Assembly (NCBI GenBank): GCA_033064195.1
Contig: JARBJD010000004.1
Span: forward strand, 744,001-808,000
DNA length: 64,000 bases
Source: Blattamonas nauphoetae
Taxonomy: Eukaryota; Preaxostyla; Oxymonadida
Reading direction: 5' to 3'
The notes under the pieces are model-generated. The model ran no database searches. It was not told where the DNA came from and saw nothing but the letters and a program-made list of their open reading frames with translations. A program made the translations under genes and the position numbers. This document shows, piece after piece, positions 56,178 to 64,000 of the stretch. How positions within the stretch are numbered: position 1 is the stretch's first letter; each line of letters starts with the position of its first letter.

Positions 56178-56850
56178 TTTCGATTTAACTGCTTGTGAAA
56201 TATATCGTTGTCACGAATGAAGGAGTTTTCAATCATCCAAAAGACAACGTATTCCGGAACTATGTGCACAGGTTCAGAAAAAAATGGTTCATGGAACCAA
56301 TACAGTGAAATGGATTAAAGAGATGAGTCATGCGACTTTGCGATTCTCTCGTTGTTGGACTTGATCACTTCGTAGATTATCTTCACATCCAACGGCACAG
56401 GACTTAAGTGGTGGAAAGTGTGGATTGGATTGTGGTGTTGGGGGAGGTGGTGGACGATGTGGTTTGTGGGAATGAAGTTGAGAGCGCGAACTGAACGAGC
56501 TGTCCAAATTGAAGATCCCGTCGCTGCTCAACCCGCTCTTCCCCATCACTCCCATCTACCACTCGCAGCCTCAGCCGCTCTGCCTGAAGTCCCTCACTTC
56601 GTTTCTATCATCACTCGGTGCTGTTCACAGATGAGGTTTTGTCGTCGCTGGCTCGGATTCTGCGCTCGCTGCTTGGGACGTTCGACGAGGAGTGGAGGAC
56701 AATCGAGTCGATTTCCATTTCTCTGTGGACGTTGTTGCTCACAGTGATTGGAGGAGTGAGCTCAGAAGAAACTGACGAGAATGATCGTGTCGACAGGGCA
56801 GTTGGAGATGTTTGGAGAATACATCAATCTCTTCTGGATGACGCAGATTA
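56178..56850 (+). pseudogene. Decayed ARM-like host gene fragment
   Basis: Readable pieces with stops between: YIVVTNEGVFNHPKDNVFRN near 56190, IYHSQPQPLCLKSLTSFLSS near 56560 and LFTDEVLSSLARILRSLL then SISISLWTLLLTVIGGV to 56850. Its style resembles the captured segment at 27-29 kb. At least three stops or frame changes. Confidence 0.4.
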
Positions 56851-58014
56851 AAGGCGAAGTCCTTCGTATTGTCCAAATACTCGAGCGTCGTGTTCTCGTC
56901 GAAATGTGTGTCTTCAAAGAAAATCATGTTTGGCTGATTGAAGTAGAGTGTGCCGCCTCTTTCAGCGGCTGTGTTCTTCCGAAAGATACATCGGTGGAAA
57001 GTGTGGTCGGAATAATTCCACGATTGCTAAAACCAACACCGCTCCCAGAAAATGTCTTATCGGAAAACTGGCTGTGAAACCTTGAATGAAGGCAATTGAA
57101 TCAGCTGCTTGAAATGTCCGAGTTCGCGAGGTTCCATACAGTGATGTGAATTCGGAGTTCGAAATATCTGTGCTCACAGAATGATAAGTGATGATCTGGA
57201 GTTCGCTATCGGGAAGAGTGGTAGTGAGTGTATTGGTCGTCATAGGTGTATGCCTCAGTCGAGTTTTCCAGGCTGGGTGAGTCGGTGATGTTTTGATGGT
57301 CGGATCATTCGAGTTTCGCACACTGAATTCTGTCGACAATGAGATCCCTGCACTCACCGTTCAATAAAGCCCGTTCTCAACGTCATGCAGTTTAGTTCCC
57401 ATCAAAATTTGGCTCAGACGATGGCGAGGCTGGTCCAAGGCTGGCTGTCTACACGACGACACGTTCACAAACGAACACAATGCAATAGATGTGGAAAGAG
57501 AAGAGAGTGGAGACGGGGTGGATGTTTTCGGTGCAATGCCAGTTTTGGAGAGGACTGCAGTGGACGTGAACGAGCACGACGAGATTGTCATAAGGACGCG
57601 GCTTGACGGCGACGCTCCCTTCCGATCCAGTATTTTTAGCAAATGCAGGAATCACATCCGAAGACGAACACATTTCATATCGAACGAATGTCACCGATGT
57701 CTCCCCGCGACGTTGCATGTGTGGTGGACCACAATCGGCGATGCCAGCTGGCCCAGTCGGAGAACAGAGTCCGAAAATGACACACAGGATGTCTCCACAA
57801 TCGCACATCGCGACGGCGAGGACAGTGTCAGAGAGACTGGATGGCCAGGTTTTGCGTTCGTGCAACCAAGTGACTCCACGTCGAAAATCAGAGCGTCAAC
57901 GAAAGCGTTCAGTTCGTGATTGATGTGCTTGTTCTCGAGTCTGATGATTGGTGGCGAATCATATCCGTGTCTCGGCCTTCTTGATTCCTGCAAGAACCCG
58001 ATGAGAAAGATCAT
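56739..58014 (-). pseudogene. Decayed beta-helix (polymorphic membrane protein-like) gene
   Basis: Minus-strand pieces in shifting frames: CAIVETSCVSFSDSVLRLGQ near 57800, TSVTFVRYEMCSSSDVIPAF near 57690, SELQIITYHSVSTDISNSEF near 57180, and RKNTAAERGGTLYFNQPN then IFFEDTHFDENTTLEYLDN near 56930. NTAAERGGTLYF is typical of right-handed beta-helix, pectin-lyase-fold surface proteins. Several frame breaks. Family assignment is inference. Confidence 0.45.
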
Positions 58015-58699
58015 GACGGATGGCAGGGGAGGAAATGAACTGCCGAAGGTGTTGTGTGCGGATGGGATGCGGCGAAATGCCCTTCTTCTGATAATCTGCC
58101 CTCACAAAAGGGGCAATTGTTTCGATGTCCTTCCTCCCTTCCCATCGACACTCTTCGCAACGAACGAGTCCTGCTCGTCCACAGACTCGCTGCGGGAGTG
58201 CGGCGAAGGAATCTGGTCAGCCCGATCGCGATCGTCTAAAGCTTGTCTTCGTCTTGCTTGGCAGCCATCGGGGTGTGTGTCGACTGTTTCCAGTTTTTGA
58301 CGAGTTTTTCGGTGTTGACCAGAATCAGCTCTGGTTCAGATAAGACAGCGACCGCAGCGACGAGAGCGATAGCGTTCTTCAGGGGGGACAACAAAGAGCG
58401 ACGAAGAGATCGAGTTTTTGAGGAGGTCCGTATGGTTCGGAAAGAAGAGGGGATGTCTCGACTGCGTGTGTGGATGAACAGATACTGGAGTGGGGAGAGA
58501 CTCTGTCGTCGAGAGAGACGTTTTGTTGGGAGAATCGTGAGAAATGATGGAGACAGTCATCGACGTGCTTTGTTCCTTATTGTTGGGAGATTCGTGATAG
58601 CCATTCGGTTTTTCTTGTTTTTATTGTATTTCGGGTGATGCTGACCTGAATTCCAGTAATTGACGTGCTCGTCCGTGAGTCACCGCGCGATGGAAATGA
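58015..58699. other. No supportable gene
   Basis: Overlapping frames up to 131 codons, Arg/Ser-rich, none with recognisable motifs; probably continuing decayed coding sequence. Confidence 0.3.
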
Positions 58700-60159
58700 T
58701 GCAACAAGTCTTCCAAACTACAGTTGAACCAACCGATATATCCTTAATAATGGCCGTCCAAACGAAGAGCCAGGTCCCACAAACTTGTAATAAACACATT
58801 TTTCAACATCCGAATATATCGGACGAGATCCTCCCGAATCTAAATCGAGTGGCAAACTGGCGGCAGCCCTGTCTGCTTCGTCGAGTATCTTCTGATCATG
58901 CGACTGGCAATGTAGGTGTACGCGTTCAAAGTGAAGAGCTTGATTGGTAGAATCGGTGGGCGGAGAGACAGGGCCCGAGTCTTTGTGAATAAGAATCTAG
59001 CCTTCGCAAATTTATCCATCTCTGCGCGGAAACTTTGTCCTCAGAAGTGTGATTCCGTGGAAGAGAGGTCAGGATAAACTCAAGAAGGGAAGAGTTCAGA
59101 GCGTTGTCTGACACATGGTGGTTCAGAAAAGTGGTGAAGACGAGGAAGAATGGATTTGTTGTGGTGAATGAGGAATCGTCAAGGAGAGCATGCTGGAGGA
59201 ACAACGAAAGGTAGCATTGGTCTTGCAAAGAAAGAGGTGGATGAGAGTCCAATCCCGAAATGGACGGAAGTGTCATGTTTGGCGTATTTTTAAGGAAAGA
59301 AGAATGTCAAGCATGTGCTGGACGAATGGAGTGTCGTCCGAAGGAAGTAGAGGGCGGGTAAACCCGAGTTGGAGAAGAAAGAGAAAACTTGCTGACAACT
59401 TTTGACGACCAAATGGTACGCTGTTCACGGAGTTGCTGGAGGGGACAGACAAAAGTGAGAGTGTTGGCACCAATTCCTTTCCATCTCCATATCACTTGCT
59501 CGGTGTTTCAACGAGTTTAGACAATGGTGGCAGTTGTTGCTTGGAAGCAGGGGATCAGATCAAGCGAGAAAACTTCGTTGGAAGAAGAGGGAAGACCGGT
59601 GAGTGAGAGTGCCAGGGCTTCTTGGATGGTATGCTCATCGGAAGAAGGGACACGAGTGAGTTGGCTTGGATTGAATTCACCGATGGGGTACCTGATCGAA
59701 ATTGATATAGGCTTTCAGGCTGGCTTGTTGATGGGGAGGATTACTCACGAAACAATTCGGTGACGAACCAGTGTCTGGGATCTATCGTGAAGGAGAACAA
59801 CCAAAACAGAAAAGTCCAATTCTTGATATGAAAGAACACATTCAGCCAGCGATGATGGAAGACGATCAAACTTCGAGATGGTAATGGAAAATGCAAGTGA
59901 TATCGTGAAAAGTCGTGTTGTTATTTGAGAGAAAGATCTCAGGGGGCAGATCCATCCACCATGGCTCCCACGCAAACATTCGCTTCTCCGACGTGCTCAG
60001 TTGGAATAAGAGAGTGTGTTTATTGTGATTGAGTTTAGCGACTGGGGGGATGCGAGCCAGCTGATTAGGAAGCACCGGAAAGAGAACTGCATCCTCGTTG
60101 AATCGGTATGTCTCTGATATCGTCACTCTCTTCAGCGAATTTTGGATATCATCACACAC
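58700..60159 (-). pseudogene. Fragments of a multi-exon helical host gene
   Basis: Minus-strand stretches with natural protein texture: ISETYRFNEDAVLFPVLPNQ (about 60110), HTIQEALALSLTGLPSSSNE (about 59620), FLFLLQLGFTRPLLPSDDTP (about 59380), FFLVFTTFLNHHVSDNALNS (about 59120), FAKARFLFTKTRALSLRPPI (about 58990). I could not link them all in frame by GT-AG introns. Either a real ARM-like gene with unusual exons or a relic. Confidence 0.35.
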
Positions 60160-61130
60160 ATTTCTTTAACATTGCGAGAACTGCACAAGCAGATAAGTGT
60201 TCATCGCGACATCAAATCGGAAATCGTGGATTTAACGAGCCCTGGAGTGGCGAAACTTGGTATGGAAGGTTCTTTCTTTCAATATGGGGTGTGTGTCTAG
60301 GTGACTGGTGAGTCGCAGAATCTACGGCATTCGTTCGAAATGGCAAGCTCGAAAAGCGACATCTGGTCGTTGGGAGTTCTGTGGCGAAACCGCAGTGCTT
60401 CTTCCCTAACACAGAAACTGACGAATACCCAACATTGTTCTGTATCGCCTTCTCCACCTTAGCGGCGCTGCCGGTTCTGCTCAAGTCGTCACCGGACCTC
60501 ATTTCGTATGATCAGTTCGCACACATCTTAAACGCGATTCTTGTTCCTCTGCCTTGCCCTCTGCTCCTGACGACATATCAAGCAGAAGCTCTTCTTGTGA
60601 TTATGTGCATCCAGGAACTTACGTGGCGAAGGACAAAAGTGGTGGGAAGACAAATTCGGAAACAGTTGTACGTTGAGTTCGAATACGCGAAGGCAATTGA
60701 GAAGATTGCAGAATTCGTCACACTCAATCGTTCACAGCTGCTGAACGAGCATTCATCGCTGGCTTTAGTGATGATCTCGAAGGACAAGCCGCCAGGTGTG
60801 TCACTTGTCTCATTTGAGCGTGTTTTAGGTGAAATGCAGATGTCCAGCGAACCTGAGCCGATATTGGACACGTATTAAGCACCTCTTGTGCAAATGAAGC
60901 ATCCCGGCGACTATTTGTTGTTTCTCTCGTCGAATGTGGGTACAACATTGATTGCACTTATGAGAAGCGACTTGGCGGAATTAAGGTCGATATCAACATT
61001 CATTCTGCTTGATGATGCACATTTGAACAAAACAAGTGACGAAACTTGGGGAATTCGATGATGAGACTGCGCCGTCGAATCGGACAAATCTGTTGTTGTG
61101 CGGGTTTCTGAAGACCGTGATTCCACAGAT
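60150..61130 (+). pseudogene. Decayed protein kinase gene
   Basis: ELHKQISVHRDIKSEIVDLT carries a catalytic-loop HRD-type motif. VAKLG follows where the DFG segment should be, but DFG itself is missing. SSKSDIWSLGVL near 60360 is the kinase subdomain IX motif. Further downstream an open frame (60381-60878) reads TYQAEALLVIMCIQEL and SQLLNEHSSLALVMISKDK, and 60891-61050 reads HPGDYLLFLSSNVGTTL and DLAELRSISTFILLDD. Frame changes separate the parts. Enzymatically dead as it stands. Confidence 0.5.
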
Positions 61131-62904
61131 TATGGACTAGGGAATAATTTGAAGAGGTGTGTGAACAATTTGGAGTTTTTGATTTTTCTTTCCATTCGCA
61201 TATTTATCTTTGTTATTTGCTTTGCACTCATTTTTCCTTCATCCATCCAGTTCTCACAGCAAGCTCTCCTCACCGCCCTCTTCAACCTCCCTGCACCTGT
61301 ACCGCCTCCCGCCCTTCATCGTTCGTGTTCGTGATTGCGTCACACGAGCACGCTCACTCCAACAAACAATCATCCCTCATCACACCATCCTTCCCTCGAA
61401 CCTCTCCGCATTTCCACCTACTCATTCAAATCCACTCTCCTCGCACCACTTCAGGCCCCTCGCTTCCAACTAGCCTCCACCACAGACTAGTGGTGTGCAG
61501 TCAAAGGGAGAGGTTCTAATCAAGCGAACTCCATTCTTATTTGTTGACCAAACACCACTCCTGCTCATCCTCACACACCCCAAACCTCACCACGCCGTTT
61601 CTGTCACTGTGACTCAGTCAGGCTTTTCAATTCAATTCGTCTCCCAAGATTCACAATATCAGACGAAACACACTCAACAATCACGTTTACATTGCTTGGT
61701 AAATACCTCTCGCCGATTTCACCACTGTTGGTGTTCTAACCCTAACAACTTTTCGTTTTTATCCAAGACAATCTCTCGCCTGACATTTTTATCCATCTTT
61801 TCATTATTTCGAGATGAACATTCAGAAAAAGCAAGAATTGAAGAGAAATCGACGAAAATTTGAAAGAAAAGAATGGCCAAAAGTCATGTACGGTGAAGAG
61901 AAACTGATTCAGATGGAACAAAAACGACTCTGTGCTGTTATAATGACATTCACACCGTTGAAAGACAGTTGAGAGGACTTGTTGGAGCTGGAAATCAGAT
62001 CATGAACATGGTAAGTGTGCTTCGCCATCGAAGTTGATGAGAGAGGGGCAGGAGACACGAGAGAGAGAGAAACGAAAAAATGATGGTAAGCACGATAATA
62101 GCATGTCAAGGTGTCAATTAGAACGAGTTGGATGACGATGAATGAGGATGCAGAAGCATCCCAAATTTGGTGAATAGAAATTAAAAATTGACAAAACCCC
62201 GATGTCACAGCGAGAGTGAATTCCGTTGAGAGTGAGACTGTCTGAATCCTTGTCAGACTCGACAAATTGTCGCTCGCCAACGAAGCAGTGTGCACGGGTC
62301 TTCCCAGTGATCACAAGTTTCTTCAGCTCGTAATTTGCAAAGTCGCATTCGCTAAAACTCCCCATGTCGTTTTCGAAACCCATTTCAGACTTCGTGACTT
62401 CCGCTCCGTGGGTGGGGAGGAGAAAGGAGACGATTCCAAAGGTGGAAAGAATGAAGAGACTATGGAAGCGGTGTTATCGACAACAAGACATTTGGAGTTC
62501 ATATCAATTCGCTGGAATGATGATGAGGGAAAGAATCTGGAGTTCTGGACACTGACGTCTTCCCTGCTTCTGAAGAGAGTTTGGCAAGACAAACATGTCC
62601 ATGTGTCGATGTTATCCACAAAACAGCTGCACTTGCGGATAAGATTAAATTGCTGCTGGCTGGATTTGAGGCTGTTGGTTGTTTCGTTCTTTGATCCTCC
62701 AACAGCACGACACCAAACGAGTTCATCGCCTTGACAGGTTGAAAAGGAATCTTTGCATCCACGCCAGCGAATTCTCCGATTTGTCCAGATGACGAGATGA
62801 TGTGTAGAGGAGTGATTAGAAGCGGAGATGGAACTGAATTCAACGCGGATGAGACGAGTTCTTTTAGGATGCGAGTTGTGATTCCTTTCGATGCGTGGAG
62901 GGAG
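61131..62904. other. Region of uncertain coding content
   Basis: Both strands have moderate open frames. Plus 62267-62734 reads VAFAKTPHVVFETHFRLRD and EFWTLTSSLLLKRVWQD; minus 62500-62850 reads PFQPVKAMNSFGVVLLED and SSNLILSASAAVL; minus 62114-62383 reads CDFANYELKKLVITGKTR. I cannot decide which strand is coding or join exons. Confidence 0.3.
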
Positions 62905-63575
62905 GAAGGAGGTGATTTTGCGATGGGTGGAGGGCGGAAGGAGGTGATTTTGCGATGGGTGGAGGAGGAAGGAGGTGATTTTGCGATGGGTGGAGGAGGA
63001 AGGAGGTGATTTTGCGATGGGTGGAGGGAGGAAGGAGGTGATTTTGCGATGGGTGGAGGGCGGAAGGAGGTGATTTTGCGATGGGTGGAGGGAGGAAGGA
63101 GGTGATTTTGCGATGGGTGGAGGGAGGAAGGAGGTGATTTTGCGATGGGTGGAGGGAGGAAGGAGGTGATTTTGCGATGGGTGGAGGGAGGAAGGAGGTG
63201 ATTTTGCGATGGGTGGAGGGAGGAAGGAGGTGATTGCGATGGGTGGAGGAGGAAGGAGGTGATTTTGCGATGGGTGGAGGAGGGAAGGAGGTGATTTTGC
63301 GATGGGTGGAGGGAGGAAGAAGGAGGTGATTTTGCGATGGGTGGAGGGCGGAAGGAGGTGATTTTGCGATGGGTGGAGGGAGGAAGGAGGTGATTTTGCG
63401 ATGGGTGGAGGGGAGGAAGGAGGTGATTTTGCGATGGGTGGAGGGAGGAAGGAGGTGATTTTGCGATGGGTGGAGGGCGGAAGGAGGATTTTGATGGGTG
63501 GAGGGGCGGAAGGAGGTGATTTTGCGATGGGTGGAGAGGCGGAAGGAGGGCAACTTGTGATGGGTGGAGAGGCGA
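62905..63575. repeat. About 32-bp minisatellite
   Basis: About 20 units built on GGAGGTGATTTTGCGATGGG followed by a purine-rich GGA/GGAA tract of variable length (29-35 bp). The long minus-strand open frames (PPIAKSPPSS, HPSQNHLLPPSTHRK) follow from the repeat and are not called as genes. Confidence 0.9.
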
Positions 63576-63777
63576 GAGGGGCAAAATCAGGTCATTTGCT
63601 GATGTGTGTGAGGAGGGAGGGTGAAATGAACAAGTTGGGTGATGTGAGGTGAATCTTCGGTTGGTTGAATGTCTTTCCAGGTGATGACACAGACTTGTGG
63701 GCCATGGAAGACAGATTTCTCAGTAGACCCAACTGGAGTTTGTATGGGTAACTCGAGACGAAAAGAAGAATCGAATA

Positions 63778-63971
63778 TCACACAGTAAAATGAGAATAAG
63801 AAAAATTATCTCGAGTTAGGTTGTGATAATTGAGTTGGAAACAGGAACAATCGAATTGACCAACAAAACTCCGGTTTGCTCCACAACTTTTTCTTTTCAT
63901 AGTAAATCGTGGCAATTTCTGAATGAATTTGAATTTTTCGTCATCAATCTCGTCCATTTCATCGAGAGAAG
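63778..63971 (-). CDS. Possible exon of a gene extending past the right edge
   Basis: After a TTTTCCAG acceptor the minus strand reads SLDEMDEIDDEKFKFIQKL and PRFTMKRKSCG, an acidic then basic stretch with natural composition, open for 64 codons to a TGA at 63778. Upstream exons would lie outside the window. Downstream, FRLELPIQTPVGSTEKSVF (near 63740) may be the next exon. Weak call. Confidence 0.35.
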
Positions 63972-64000
63972 CTGGAAAACAAATCAGTTATTCTTCGAAT

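Noticed and set aside
62499-63584. Minus-strand open frame of 361 codons rich in PPIAKSPPSS
   Set aside because: Most of it is the roughly 32-bp minisatellite; only the part below about 62850 could be coding and its strand is uncertain.

Overview
The window looks like nuclear DNA of a free-living or gut-dwelling protist. Genes lie on both strands, are cut by many very short GT-AG introns (about 22-146 nt, mostly 30-75) and use the standard stop codons. They include eukaryotic kinases, an RRM protein and ARM-like helical proteins, set among DNA transposons. From memory, the tandem family typified by 'FLNW ... SLEAKAV ... GMNLPRL' is what the oxymonad Blattamonas nauphoetae (Preaxostyla) carries in large numbers. 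That assignment is inference; no database was used.

Layout. 1-11.6 kb is ordinary and gene-dense: a MAST/Rim15-type AGC kinase running off the left edge, a coiled-coil protein, a Yak1/DYRK kinase (all minus) and a two-RRM protein (plus). 11.9-34 kb is an array of nine copies (A-I) of one roughly 355-residue gene; a tenth (J) lies at 55.2 kb. Most copies are preceded by ACCCATAA exactly 28 nt before the ATG, and most share a conserved 3' flank. Four (B, C, E, H) are open throughout. Three (A, D, I) have a single in-frame stop. G is split by a 4.35-kb transposon, F is divergent and J is truncated. 34.5-37.9 kb holds relic genes and a fold-back element.

37.9-51.2 kb is a transposon nest. hAT element Y (44405-50008, 8-bp target duplication, intact-looking transposase) has inserted into the transposase gene of another hAT, Z. 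A related hAT, X (37913-41598), sits nearby and carries an ABCC transporter fragment and a minisatellite. 51.3-54.9 kb is a large multi-exon ARM/HEAT-like gene. 55.2-64 kb is mostly decayed coding sequence (beta-helix-like, ARM-like and kinase relics) plus a minisatellite.

How the parts work together. The left block is housekeeping and signalling. The middle is a birth-and-death gene array being duplicated with its promoter and 3' flank, and broken by point mutations and DNA transposons. Three transposons (the Mutator-like one, X and Y) carry host-like coding fragments. No CRISPR, rRNA or tRNA was recognised, and no reverse transcriptase or capsid gene was seen.
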